Assembly: GCA_021405325.1 (NCBI GenBank)
Contig: QWII01000010.1
Location: 145,710-209,709 of the forward strand
From: Caldilinea sp. CFX5
Lineage (GTDB): Bacteria > Chloroflexota > Anaerolineae > Caldilineales > Caldilineaceae
Reading direction: 5' to 3'
Length of the DNA stretch: 64,000 nt
How positions within the stretch are numbered: position 1 is the stretch's first letter; each line of letters starts with the position of its first letter. Both the position numbers and the translations under genes were made by a program. Below the pieces are notes generated by a model that saw nothing but the letters and a program-made list of their open reading frames with translations, did no database searches and was not told the DNA's origin. Shown piece by piece: positions 36,931 to 46,062 of this stretch.

Positions 36931-39648
36931 TTAGGTAATGTGTTGCAGTAATTTGCGGCTGTGCTTGTTGCCATCGTAAGAGAAGATGGCGGCGCCTTTT
37001 TCACCGATCACCGTTTCCAGATGGACAGGACGCCCCCAGAGCGCTTGCAGGTTTTCCAACGTGGCCTCGGCGTAATCGACGCGCAGATCGATTTCGTCCC
37101 AGTGGTGGAGCAGGTAGAGTTCGCCCCGGTTCTGGTAGTTGGCGTTGGTCACTTCGATGATTGGGTCGCCAAAGTTGGTCAGGTTGAAGAGCAATTGGCG
37201 CTTGACATCTTCAAACTCGCGGCTGGCGATCTCGTAGTTGTTCTGCTGCGTGTTGTAGGCAAAGGTAAAGAGCTTTTGCTCGGCGGCAAACTCCGGCGTT
37301 AAGAAAGTCTCGATGAAGCCGATGTCGTTGTAGATGCGGCGCACCTCAAAGATTTTTTCTCGCCCCAGCCCACTCTTTTTGTCCCAGTTGACCCGTTCGC
37401 GCAGATCCTCACAGGCTTCATACTCCGGCCCAAAGGCGCCGCGATTCCAGCGGTCTTCGATGTGGCGGAAAAGTTCAATCCCCACCTTGTAGGGGTTCAA
37501 CCGCCCCGGTGAAGTCGCCAGGGTGCCGGAGTGATGGTCGGCGTAGTCGATCAACTCATCATCGTTGAGGGCGAATTTGGTCATGATATGCGAGTGCCAA
37601 TAGGAGTTATGATTGATAAAGCCATTGGCAGCATAGCAGTGAGTTTCCTCAACCGAAAGATCATAGACTGTCGCGCGGCGCGGTTCGAGCAAGACCACTT
37701 CATCCGCCCAGCTTTCCGCTTTGAACCACTGACGATCGCTCAGGTAGGCACGCAACGCCGTCTGTTTGCGCGTTAAACCAAAGCCGATTTCGTCGGCAAA
37801 GCGTTGCGCACTTTCGCCGGCAATATGAACGTGCCACCCGCCATCACTCTGTTGACGCCGGCGAGAGAGAATACCGAATTGCGACAGTAACAACTGGGTC
37901 ATGATGCTCAATTGTTGGCTAAAGGTGCTAAGAATAACGCCTTGTTCGCCGGCATGACCGTCACAATCAAAGTAAGCGCGTAAGAAAGCGCTGACCACCG
38001 CTTTGGGTGACTGCAACACCATTGCCGGCACACGCTTTTCACGGGCTGAAACACCAGCCAGCAAGCCCAGATGCAGGAGCAGATCGATCAAGGTCTGTGA
38101 GTAGAAACGGACACGCCAGCGATTGCCGTCACGTTTCTGTACACCGGTCAGACCAAAGAGCGCCGCGCCCAGGCGCATGAAATGTTCGGCTTGCTCATCA
38201 TCCGCCGTCGTCAACCCCACTTCACGGTTAGCCTGACTCACGTGACCATCGCCGGTGATATAACCGAGGAAGGCGGCAAAGTCCGCCGTAAGCTGCAGCG
38301 GTATTTGCAAATCCGTGCGGCTATTTTGGTTGAAGGAGAGTGTACTCAGTTGCTCATCATAGCCCAGCAGCGCTTGGTCGATCAAGGTAGCCTTACGGCT
38401 CACAACGCTCTTTTCCCGGTGGCGAATCACGGTGGAAAGGCTAACGTCGGCAGCAACCGCTACATCTTCCAAGGTAGTGCGGCGAATCGGCATCCAGTAG
38501 ATCGGCTGTAATTCGGTCGGCCATTGGTCAATGCCACGCGCCACTTCTACCTTATCGCCAGCTTTGAGTTCATCCAACCGCTGCCAAGCGCCATCTACTA
38601 AGCGCACGCGATGGGTGACCGAGCCTTCCAACACAAAACCGCGCCGGGTTGTCAGGCGAATGGTGGCGCGATCTTCAAACTTGGCCCAGTCGTAGACCTG
38701 TTGTTCCCGCCGTCCATCACTGACGCGCACCGGCAATCGATTTTCTACAATCTCGTCCAAGCGCAACAAGCCGAGATTGGTTGACACCAATGTATCACCC
38801 ACGGCGCAGGCCCAGCCCTCGTTCATAATCTTGGTCTGGCGCTGTGGGGCAAAGTAGTATGCTTCTTCGCGAATGATGGCAAGCACATCTTGTTGCCACG
38901 CTTCGAGCGGGGCATGTTCGAGCAGGAAAAGCAATACATCGCGTTGCGGGTGAGCCGGGAAGTTGCGTTCCCGTTCCCGTTCGGCTTCGTTCTGTTGGCG
39001 TACCGATTCAAGGTATTCGCGCGGGTTGATATAGTTCTCCATGTACCCTTTGCTGGGTAGGCGCGGTAGCCCGGCAGCTTCGTCATCGTCATTGTGTCTA
39101 ACTTCAACCACCCGTGAGGGTTGGCGACGAATACCCGTGCTGTGCAGATCGATCAGGTTTTCCAGCGAGAGACAACGGTCAACAAAGGTTTCCACCGGTT
39201 CTAGGCCATAGCGCTCAACATAGCGGCGAATGCGGGCGCCGTGGTTGGCAGTCTCATCCAACATACGCCGATTGGTGTGGGCAAACCAGAGGTTGTTCTT
39301 GAAAAAGTCGGCGTGACCATAGACATGGGCCATGACCAGCTTTTGGTCAATCGACAGGTTACTGACCAGTAGATAGGCGTAGCAGGGATCTGTGTTGATC
39401 ACCATCTCATAGATACGGTGCAGACCCCAGGCATAGCTTTTGCGCAGCCGTTCATACTCCATGCCAAAGCGCCAGTGGGGATAGCGGCTGGGAAAGCCGT
39501 CATAGGCCGCCACCTTGTTCATCTCATCAAAGTTGAGCATGATAAAGCGCACTTCGGGAAAATCGAGACCGACCTCTTCGGCAAATTTCTCGATCCTCAC
39601 ATTCATCTCTTGTAAATCGCGCGGGAGGGCGCCAAAGGTTCGGTCCAT
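36931..39648 (-). CDS. SpoVR/YcgB-family protein interrupted by an intein
   Basis: A 905-residue precursor. The exteins (residues 1-280 and 682-905; 504 residues together) form a normal-length SpoVR protein, related to B. subtilis SpoVR and E. coli YcgB: EVRFIMLNFDEMNKVAAYDGFPSRYPHW, DQKLVMAHVYGHADFFKNN, and MNEGWA joined to SYWHSHIMTKFA. The biochemical function of SpoVR is unknown; with YeaG/PrkA and YeaH it belongs to a conserved stress module. Residues 281-681 are an intein. The ATG overlaps the stop of the upstream yeaH-like gene (TAATG), showing translational coupling. A start 8 codons upstream is less likely. Confidence 0.93.
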   Translation of the reverse strand: MDRTFGALPRDLQEMNVRIEKFAEEVGLDFPEVRFIMLNFDEMNKVAAYDGFPSRYPHWRFGMEYERLRKSYAWGLHRIYEMVINTDPCYAYLLVSNLSIDQKLVMAHVYGHADFFKNNLWFAHTNRRMLDETANHGARIRRYVERYGLEPVETFVDRCLSLENLIDLHSTGIRRQPSRVVEVRHNDDDEAAGLPRLPSKGYMENYINPREYLESVRQQNEAERERERNFPAHPQRDVLLFLLEHAPLEAWQQDVLAIIREEAYYFAPQRQTKIMNEGWACAVGDTLVSTNLGLLRLDEIVENRLPVRVSDGRREQQVYDWAKFEDRATIRLTTRRGFVLEGSVTHRVRLVDGAWQRLDELKAGDKVEVARGIDQWPTELQPIYWMPIRRTTLEDVAVAADVSLSTVIRHREKSVVSRKATLIDQALLGYDEQLSTLSFNQNSRTDLQIPLQLTADFAAFLGYITGDGHVSQANREVGLTTADDEQAEHFMRLGAALFGLTGVQKRDGNRWRVRFYSQTLIDLLLHLGLLAGVSAREKRVPAMVLQSPKAVVSAFLRAYFDCDGHAGEQGVILSTFSQQLSIMTQLLLSQFGILSRRRQQSDGGWHVHIAGESAQRFADEIGFGLTRKQTALRAYLSDRQWFKAESWADEVVLLEPRRATVYDLSVEETHCYAANGFINHNSYWHSHIMTKFALNDDELIDYADHHSGTLATSPGRLNPYKVGIELFRHIEDRWNRGAFGPEYEACEDLRERVNWDKKSGLGREKIFEVRRIYNDIGFIETFLTPEFAAEQKLFTFAYNTQQNNYEIASREFEDVKRQLLFNLTNFGDPIIEVTNANYQNRGELYLLHHWDEIDLRVDYAEATLENLQALWGRPVHLETVIGEKGAAIFSYDGNKHSRKLLQHIT
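37606..38808 (-). other. Intein with LAGLIDADG homing endonuclease
   Basis: A 401-residue in-frame insertion between NEGWA and SYWHS of SpoVR. Block A starts with the nucleophile Cys (CAVGDTLVST), block B is GSVTHRV, and blocks F and G are VYDLSVEETHCYAANG and FINHN, ending in Asn before the extein Ser. Two LAGLIDADG-type motifs, FLGYITGDGHVS and FLRAYFDCDGHAG, show a two-motif homing endonuclease with its acidic residues intact. All expected splicing residues (Cys1, block B Thr and His, penultimate His, final Asn, +1 Ser) are present, so it should splice. Confidence 0.93.
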
Positions 39649-40745
39649 TATCGCCCCTTTCCTAAGAAACACTTGAGTGCGTCGAAAATTGCATCATCAT
39701 TGCGAATGTGAGTCATCACCACATTTTCGGCGGCTTCCACTCGTTTCAGGGTATTGATAAAAGTCTCGCCATAGGAACGCTCGTCCACCTGACCGTAGCA
39801 ATAAAGGTTGGCAACGGGGAGCAGATGCTGGCTGAGAATCGCCAGGGAGCGGTCATTATCACTGGAAAAGTTGTCGCCGTCGGAGAATTGGAAGAGATAG
39901 ATGTTCCACTCGTCCGGCTTAAAGTTGGCCTGGATCACCTCATGGCAAAGTTGCAGCGCCGAGGAAATTTTGGTGCCGCCCCCCTGGCGTAGGCGATAAA
40001 AGGTCGCTTCATCGACCTCGCCGGCGGCGGCGTCATGGACAATGTAGCGGCGTTGGACATGTTTGTAGTTCTTCTTGAGCCAGGCGTCAATCCAAAAAGC
40101 GGTGTAGCGCACAAGCCGTTTCTCACGCTCGCCCATGGAACCGGAGACATCCATCATGTAGATGATGACGGCATTGGCATCCGGCAGGGGCTTGGTTTCG
40201 TAAGAGCGATAGCGGCGATCCTCACGGTAGGGGATAATCACCGGGTTTTGCGGATCATAGCTACCCGACGCCAGTTGGCGCTTGAGCGCTTCGCGGTAGG
40301 TGCGCTTGAAGTGACGCAACGACTCGGGACCGACCCGGCGAATATCGGTGTAGCGGGTGACTTCGGTTTGGATGCTCTTGTTGCCTTTGGGCTGGATGCG
40401 CGGCAGTTCTAGCTCTTCGGCCAACATCTGCACCAGTTCATCCAGCGAAATTTCGGCTTCGAGGATGTGTTGCCCCGGCGACTCACCGGCGCGCCCTTCC
40501 CCGTCACCCGGTTGGGCCGGACTGAGCGGGTCGCCGGGGTTGCCGTCACCCTGCCCCACGCCGCCGCTGCCCGGTTTGCCAAAGGTAAAGCGCGGGAGGT
40601 CAACTTGTGGGACGGGAATGCTGACCAGCTCCTTACCCTGACGCCCGATCATCTCGCCATGGGTGATATATTTCCGCAGATTTTTGCGGATCTTACCACG
40701 CACGATCTCATGGTAGCGCGAACTATCCTGTTCGATTTGCGACAT
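39648..40745 (-). CDS. yeaH: DUF444 family protein (YeaH/YhbH)
   Basis: A 365-residue protein of the YeaH/YhbH family, always found between prkA/yeaG and spoVR/ycgB. The basic N-terminus is SSRYHEIVRGKIRKNLRKYI. A Gly/Pro-rich stretch (about 60-100) follows, then a von Willebrand A-like domain with a MIDAS motif DVSGS (about 200). The gene start is the ATG at 40745. The longer frame from 40814 would translate the intergenic hairpin. It overlaps spoVR by the TAATG junction. Expression of this module is linked to starvation and general stress in other bacteria. Confidence 0.9.
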   Translation of the reverse strand: MSQIEQDSSRYHEIVRGKIRKNLRKYITHGEMIGRQGKELVSIPVPQVDLPRFTFGKPGSGGVGQGDGNPGDPLSPAQPGDGEGRAGESPGQHILEAEISLDELVQMLAEELELPRIQPKGNKSIQTEVTRYTDIRRVGPESLRHFKRTYREALKRQLASGSYDPQNPVIIPYREDRRYRSYETKPLPDANAVIIYMMDVSGSMGEREKRLVRYTAFWIDAWLKKNYKHVQRRYIVHDAAAGEVDEATFYRLRQGGGTKISSALQLCHEVIQANFKPDEWNIYLFQFSDGDNFSSDNDRSLAILSQHLLPVANLYCYGQVDERSYGETFINTLKRVEAAENVVMTHIRNDDAIFDALKCFLGKGR

Positions 40746-40764
40746 AGCGTCGTTTACCTCCCTG

Positions 40765-40842
40765 AGCGTGATTCGTGATGCGTGCTGCGTGAGTTGTTCC
40801 CTGTTACGTAGCACGCATCACGAATTACGTGTCACGCATCAC
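40765..40842. repeat. Hairpin between prkA and yeaH
   Basis: CGTGATTCGTGATGCGTGCT and its near-complement AGCACGCATCACGAATTACG, with an extra copy TCACGCATCAC at the right end that touches the prkA stop codon. It is intercistronic in the operon and may adjust the ratio of PrkA to the downstream proteins. Confidence 0.7.
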
Positions 40843-42887
40843 TAGCCCATCCGCGCCTTGACATCGCCGCGGGCAAAGATGCTGGCGACGTAGTTCAACA
40901 CATCGGTGGCGCAGATGTCACAGTAGCCGAAGTTCTTGATCAGGCGAGACTTGACCACGGCGATCTTCTCTTGCGTGTCCTGATCGATCACGCTGCTGAC
41001 CAGGCTGGTTAACTTGATGCTGTCCTTCTGGTCTTCAAAGAGCTTGAGTTCGAGGGCCTTGCGTAGCCGTTCGTTGGAGTTCCATTCAAAGCGCTTGCCG
41101 TCGATGGCCAGGGCGCCGATGTAGTTCATGATCTCCCGGCGGAAGTCATCTTTGCGGCTGACGGGGATGTCGATCTTTTCTTCGATGGAGCGCATCAGCC
41201 GTTCATCGGGTTCCTCATCGCGACCGGTGAAGGGGTTCTTGACCTTCTCCCGCTGGGTATAGGCTTTGAGGTTATCAATATAGTTGCCGGCGAGACGGCG
41301 AATGGCTGACTCATCGGCGGTGATGGCGCGCTGGACTTCGTTCTTGACGATCTCGTCGTACTCTTCGCGCACTTCGTTGAGCAGCAAGCCAAAACGTTCA
41401 CGATCGCGTTCGTTGGTGACCAGCGAGTGGTGCTTTAGACCGGACTCCAACTCGCGCATGACAACAAAGGGGTTCAAACAACCAATGGCGCCGTGAGCGA
41501 CTAGCGCATTCGAGAGCTTGTCCTGAATGTAACGGGGCGAAATGCCGTGCATTCCTTCCTGACCGGCATTGGCCTTGAGTTCGCGCACGGTGTCCTCCGT
41601 GAAGCCGGGCAACGAGCGGCCATCATACAACTTCATCTTCTGCATGAGGGTCAAGTTGGCGTGTTTCGGCTCCTCCATTCGGGTAAGAATGGCCCACATG
41701 GCGGCGATTTCCAGCGTATGGGGGGCAATATGCTTGCCGAGCACTGTGCGACGGTTGAAGTCACGCTCGTAAATATGCACCTCGTCGCGGAAGCGGGTCA
41801 CGTAGGGAATGTCAATTTTCACTGTGCGGTCACGTAGCGCTTCCATGTACTCGTTGGCAAGCAGTTTACGATATTCCGGCTCGTTGGTGTGGCCGATGAT
41901 CACCTCGTCAATATCGGTTTGGGCGAACTTCTTGGGCTTGATCTTATGTTCCTGCGAAGCAGTCAGCAGGTCATAGAGGAAGGCCACATCCAGTTTTAAC
42001 AACTCGATAAATTCGACAATGCCGCGATTGGCAATGTTCAGTTCGCCGTCAAAGTTAAAGGCGCGGGGGTCGGAATCGGAGCCATATTCAGCGATCTTGC
42101 GATAGTTGATGTCGCCGGTCAACTCGGTCGAATCCTGATTCTTCTCATCCTTGGGTTGGAAGGTGCCGATGCCAACGCGATCTTGTTCGGACAGCACCAG
42201 CCGGCGCACCCGCACATGATCGAGCATCTTGCCCCAGTCACCCTGATAGCGCTCCATCAGTTGGCGATTGACATGGCGACAGGCCGGGCAGAGTTCGCCT
42301 TTGATTGTAATCTTGTAATCGGAAGTGTTATTGGCATTGAGGTGATCAATAATTTGTGAGCGCAGATTGGGCGGCACCAGGCGCAGCGGCTCTTCGTGCA
42401 TGGGGCATTCCATCACGCCATCTTCCGTGTCCCATACAATCGAATAGAGGGCGCCGTCATCAGTCTTGGAATACGCTTCAATCCCTTTCTTAACTAGACG
42501 GACAATCGTACTTTTGGCGCTACCGACGGGACCATGTAGTAACAAAACACGGCGTTCTGTGCCATAACCGCGGGCGGCGGATTGGAAGAACTGCACCAGA
42601 TCCATGAGCGCCGGATCCAGGCCAAAGATGGCGTCACGACCATTGTCAAAAGGGTCATCAAAGAATTTATAATGAACTAACTCCTGGCGAAAACTTGTGT
42701 AATTCTCGCTACCATAGGACATGATCATGTCATACAACCGTTGGTAGGCGGTGCGGGCAACTTTGGGGTTCCGGTGGACAATGTCAAGATATTCAGCAAA
42801 CGAGCCTTCCCAGTGTTGATTGCGGAAGGTGTACACATCCTGCATACTGCGTACTAGGTCAACCAAACTTTGGCCGTTCGTATTCAT
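40842..42887 (-). CDS. prkA: PrkA/YeaG family serine protein kinase
   Basis: A 681-residue PrkA protein, an AAA+ ATPase joined to a C-terminal kinase-like domain. The P-loop is [15 protein letters not shown] (about 114-128). The AAA core continues with [17 protein letters not shown] and [20 protein letters not shown] (about 203) and the final [13 protein letters not shown] may bind metal. It is first gene of prkA-yeaH-spoVR. GAGGTG lies 6 nt before the ATG. In E. coli YeaG/YeaH work in adaptation to nitrogen starvation; in B. subtilis PrkA affects sporulation. The size matches the family. Confidence 0.95.
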   Translation of the reverse strand: MNTNGQSLVDLVRSMQDVYTFRNQHWEGSFAEYLDIVHRNPKVARTAYQRLYDMIMSYGSENYTSFRQELVHYKFFDDPFDNGRDAIFGLDPALMDLVQFFQSAARGYGTERRVLLLHGPVGSAKSTIVRLVKKGIEAYSKTDDGALYSIVWDTEDGVMECPMHEEPLRLVPPNLRSQIIDHLNANNTSDYKITIKGELCPACRHVNRQLMERYQGDWGKMLDHVRVRRLVLSEQDRVGIGTFQPKDEKNQDSTELTGDINYRKIAEYGSDSDPRAFNFDGELNIANRGIVEFIELLKLDVAFLYDLLTASQEHKIKPKKFAQTDIDEVIIGHTNEPEYRKLLANEYMEALRDRTVKIDIPYVTRFRDEVHIYERDFNRRTVLGKHIAPHTLEIAAMWAILTRMEEPKHANLTLMQKMKLYDGRSLPGFTEDTVRELKANAGQEGMHGISPRYIQDKLSNALVAHGAIGCLNPFVVMRELESGLKHHSLVTNERDRERFGLLLNEVREEYDEIVKNEVQRAITADESAIRRLAGNYIDNLKAYTQREKVKNPFTGRDEEPDERLMRSIEEKIDIPVSRKDDFRREIMNYIGALAIDGKRFEWNSNERLRKALELKLFEDQKDSIKLTSLVSSVIDQDTQEKIAVVKSRLIKNFGYCDICATDVLNYVASIFARGDVKARMG

Positions 42888-42939
42888 CTTTTCACCTCGC
42901 TATAAGCTGGATACCAGCAACGGTGTCTGTTTTTGCGTT

Positions 42940-43006
42940 GGTTAGGTGATTGGTTGATGCGCTGGTTTCGACAAGCTCAACCAGCGCATCAACCAATCAC
43001 CTAACC
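42940..43006. repeat. 28-bp perfect hairpin upstream of prkA
   Basis: 42940-42967 (GGTTAGGTGATTGGTTGATG...) pairs perfectly with 42979-43006. The loop TCGACAAGCTC is shared with the hairpins at 10332 and 11734. It lies 53 bp before the prkA start, in the probable 5' untranslated region. Confidence 0.8.
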
Positions 43007-43081
43007 TCATAAAAACTTATACAGGCTGCGGTATCACTCTACGATGTACCTGTAGCTATTTTGGGTAATAAAGACAGGTAC

Positions 43082-43123
43082 AGAAAACAAAAGGGGACCA
43101 ACCCTTGATCGGTTAGCCCCCTT
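43082..43123 (-). terminator. Intrinsic terminator/attenuator upstream of prkA
   Basis: On the minus strand AAGGGGGCTAACC pairs with GGTTGGTCCCCTT and is followed by TTGTTTTC, a classical rho-independent terminator. It could end transcription from the vWA gene (stop at 43398) or act as an attenuator in the prkA leader. Confidence 0.65.
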
Positions 43124-43204
43124 CAGCAAGCAGATCAGAAGTAGAATGTCATTGATAGCAGTGTCATCAACAACAGCCGTAACAACGATGTTGCTAGCTG
43201 TCAT
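43085..43204 (-). promoter_or_regulatory. Possible branched-chain-rich leader peptide region
   Basis: From an ATG at 43204 the minus-strand frame reads MTASNIVVTAVVDDTAIN then DILLLICLLKG, with about half the residues Ile, Val or Leu. It runs straight into the terminator at 43123-43082. This is the layout of amino-acid attenuators, but no stop codon lies before the hairpin, there is no good ribosome site, and the downstream gene is prkA and not a biosynthetic gene. Weak evidence. Confidence 0.2.
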
Positions 43205-43397
43205 TGATCGCGGGCAAACCGAACGCTTTTCTTTGTTAAAGATTGCCGGCACCCTTAGAGACGAAGTTTAAACCAGTTTCGTTCCCTGGTCTGTATACAG
43301 TTATACAAATGTTCTATATTTCGGCCTTAGTTGTGTCTATACCGGCGCTGTTAACAGTATAAACGCAATTGGGCTTAATTTTTCTAACAGTTAACTG

Positions 43398-45707
43398 TCA
43401 TTTATGAAAACTCCATCCAATACAGGGTTGGTTTTCTACAGCGTTTTCTAAAGCGGTAGGTAGAGTTGTAATGCGGAGAGCGGTCTGCGCATCGCGCACG
43501 ATGATAAGCTCCGATGATAGCGCCAGCCACTCCGCCACCTGCGGATCTTGTGCTAGTGCGAAATAGCAATCGCTCCCAAAGCCAATGGTTTCGAGTTGCA
43601 TATCGCTATTATACAACGTATCTACCCACAAAGTCAACCCCCTATTGTCAACTCCCTCGGCCCCAGTACGCTCAACGGTGCGTTCAACAAAGGTACGCCC
43701 GTTAATAAATCGCACATTTTGCGTACTTTCGACCACGGCGGCATTAGCCAACTGGTCAAGTTGTTCACTGGCAGCCACGGCGCTTTGCCCAACCGCTGCG
43801 TAACGATTGTTCTGCATCTCATCGCTCATCTTGGCGGCCATTGCCTCACGCGACAGGGCGGCTGGGGAGAGATCCTCACCATCGTCACTGCCGGTAAAAT
43901 CTTCTTCCGCTGGGCCAGGGAAGGCCAGGTTCGGCTCCGGCACAAAGGCGGAGGTGTAGGGGGTGACAATGCCATATTGCAGACTCAATTCCACAATGGC
44001 GTCGATCAATTCCTGGGCCGGCCCTTGTGCACGCACCTGAGCCAGCAGCGCACTAATCTTACGCGCGGCCCACAAGCGGGCAACCGCCGGTTCACCGCCG
44101 GCTGCGACAAAGTGTTGCGCCGGGTAGCGGTAGATAATGCGGTCGCCATTGATCTTGCCGCGCAAGGTGACATCCACCGCTTTGCCGTCGCGATAGCGCC
44201 CGGCCACCACCAACTGTTCGCCGGCAAAGAGATCGGGGAGCGGATAGGGATAGAGGTCATCGACGACCGTGTTGCTGCCAAAATCCAGGGTCACTTCGCT
44301 TAAGACCGGCGTGCTGATGCCGGCGTAGAAGTGGCTGACTTCTTCGTCAATGCGCTCTTCCGGTTGCACATAGCTGCTGCGTCCCCCCAATTCGCGGCTG
44401 AGGGTGTCCAACAGGTCCGTGTTCACATCATATCCGACGCCAAAGGGAAAGAGACGCATCGGCACTGCCGTGGGACGATTGGTGCGCACATTGGCCAAAA
44501 TGCGACTAATCTCTGTCTCGCCTTGGGTCGGCAAACCATCCGTCAGGAAAAGCAGATAGGCGGGGCGGGCCGGTTGGTCGCCGGTGAATTGGGCCAGCGC
44601 TTCCAGCAAAGCGCGGTTGATGTCGGTGCTGCCGCTGGCGTTGAGGCGGTCGATCCACTCATGGGCTTCTTGCAAAAGATCCTGTTCCACCGGTTGCAAT
44701 GTAGTTTGCCAGAGGCGCACGCCAGTGCTAAAGGCGATCAAATTAAAACGGTCGTCGGTGTTGAGATGGTCAACCACATAGTGGGCAGCGGCTTTGGCTT
44801 GTTTGATCTTCTCACCCTGCATGGAGCCGGAAATATCGACCACCATGACAATGTCACGGGCCACCACGGCAGCCGCATCCACTTCTACACTGGGCGCCGC
44901 CAGCAGAACAAAATAGCCATCTTCCCCCGTCGGTTTATAGCTGAGGATGTTGAGGCCGACCGGGCTTTGGTTGGCACCAAAGTAGAGCGAGAAGTCACGT
45001 TCCGGGCGCACATCGGTGGCACGATAGCGCACCTGGCCGCCGTCATCGCTGGTGCGTTCGACGGTGATGTCGTGGTTGGGGCTGTAGATGGTGCGCAGGC
45101 CGGCTTGGTTCTGTAGCGTAAGGTTGATTGCCAGTTCCTTGATCGGCTCGGCGCTGTACTGTTGCAAGCGCAAGGGGTAGCGGAAGTGATATAACCCATC
45201 GCGCTGGGTGAGAATTTGCACATAAGTCAGTTCCACCGTGCGGGTCGCCCCGGCGGGGATGGGGAAGAGGCTGACCTGGAAAAGATTGTCGCCAATGTAT
45301 TCGAGCAGCGCCGGGTCGCGCTGGCGACGGACGATCTCTTCGTAAGCGCGGCGCGCCTCCTCTTTGGTCAGCACTTGCCCCTCTAAGGTTTGCCCATCGA
45401 CGGTCATCTGGAAATCGCTAATGGCGGCATCGGCCGGCAGGGGGAAAAGATAGGCGCCTTCTACCGTTTGCGCCGAATGGTTGCGTAACAACTGGGTCAA
45501 GTGGACTTGGGCGACGGGGCCATCGATCAGCACATCGACCTGCTGTTGCTCAATGCGCACCGGGTCGACCACCGGCAGCGGTGGCGGCACGGGGCCACCC
45601 GGTGGCGGGTCGATGATGATTTGGGCGAAAGCGGGTATGCTGCCGCCGACAAGCAGCAGGACCAGCAGGAGATTAACAATGACGATACAGTTTGCTAAAG
45701 GTCGCAT
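43398..45707 (-). CDS. Secreted VIT and von Willebrand A domain protein
   Basis: A 769-residue exported protein. The signal peptide (1-28) ends AFAQ. A VIT domain follows (about 40-170, GAYLFPLPADAAISDFQMTVDG). The vWA domain (about 285-455) has an intact MIDAS DISGS (about 291), then DRFNLIAFST and LLFLTDGLPTQGETE. The C-terminal 300 residues include YGIVTPYTSAFVPE, typical of inter-alpha-trypsin-inhibitor-like bacterial proteins. These proteins are thought to mediate adhesion or surface interactions; some are linked to respiration or stress. Transcribed alone; AGAGGA lies before the ATG. Confidence 0.9.
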   Translation of the reverse strand: MRPLANCIVIVNLLLVLLLVGGSIPAFAQIIIDPPPGGPVPPPLPVVDPVRIEQQQVDVLIDGPVAQVHLTQLLRNHSAQTVEGAYLFPLPADAAISDFQMTVDGQTLEGQVLTKEEARRAYEEIVRRQRDPALLEYIGDNLFQVSLFPIPAGATRTVELTYVQILTQRDGLYHFRYPLRLQQYSAEPIKELAINLTLQNQAGLRTIYSPNHDITVERTSDDGGQVRYRATDVRPERDFSLYFGANQSPVGLNILSYKPTGEDGYFVLLAAPSVEVDAAAVVARDIVMVVDISGSMQGEKIKQAKAAAHYVVDHLNTDDRFNLIAFSTGVRLWQTTLQPVEQDLLQEAHEWIDRLNASGSTDINRALLEALAQFTGDQPARPAYLLFLTDGLPTQGETEISRILANVRTNRPTAVPMRLFPFGVGYDVNTDLLDTLSRELGGRSSYVQPEERIDEEVSHFYAGISTPVLSEVTLDFGSNTVVDDLYPYPLPDLFAGEQLVVAGRYRDGKAVDVTLRGKINGDRIIYRYPAQHFVAAGGEPAVARLWAARKISALLAQVRAQGPAQELIDAIVELSLQYGIVTPYTSAFVPEPNLAFPGPAEEDFTGSDDGEDLSPAALSREAMAAKMSDEMQNNRYAAVGQSAVAASEQLDQLANAAVVESTQNVRFINGRTFVERTVERTGAEGVDNRGLTLWVDTLYNSDMQLETIGFGSDCYFALAQDPQVAEWLALSSELIIVRDAQTALRITTLPTALENAVENQPCIGWSFHK

Positions 45708-45768
45708 ACCTTTTTCCTCTCAGCGAATGGTAGTGGTTCAAGTCAAGCACGAGGGATCGGCAGGTCAA

Positions 45769-45825
45769 TCTTCCGGGAAGGGTGAAGCAGCCGTCCTTGT
45801 TGATAAGGCCGACCTTCCCGGAAGA
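45769..45825. repeat. Inverted repeat TCTTCCGGGAAGG
   Basis: TCTTCCGGGAAGG (45769-45781) pairs with CCTTCCCGGAAGA (45813-45825). Each arm is itself nearly palindromic (CTTCCGGGAAG). It lies in the divergent gap upstream of the vWA gene. Confidence 0.65.
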
Positions 45826-45942
45826 GGGTAGACAAGTCCCGTTCATGCGGATTGAACTTATTTTACATGAGCGTAGCGCTGTATGATACGTTCCGCAATG
45901 GAGACGGGTGAGGGGTAGGGATTGTTCCCACAGTCGGGAATA

Positions 45943-45968
45943 GCCAGGTCAACGACGGTTGACCTGGC
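45943..45968. repeat. Short perfect hairpin in divergent gap
   Basis: GCCAGGTCAAC-GACG-GTTGACCTGGC, an 11-bp stem with a 4-nt loop, preceded by a smaller TTCCC/GGGAA hairpin (45926-45941). The gap 45708-46062 between divergent genes contains these two elements and no recognised gene. Confidence 0.6.
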
Positions 45969-46062
45969 GAAAAGCAGCGATAATTCATAAGAAAATCCAC
46001 AACTCTGCCAGTTAACTGTAAGCTTACACTTGACCAACAGAGATTGCTTTTGCCGCGAACGC

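Noticed and set aside
43034..43252. A 72-codon gene upstream of prkA
   Set aside because: The frame runs through an intrinsic terminator, has no good ribosome binding site and no known domain. Only a leader-peptide possibility is kept, at low confidence.
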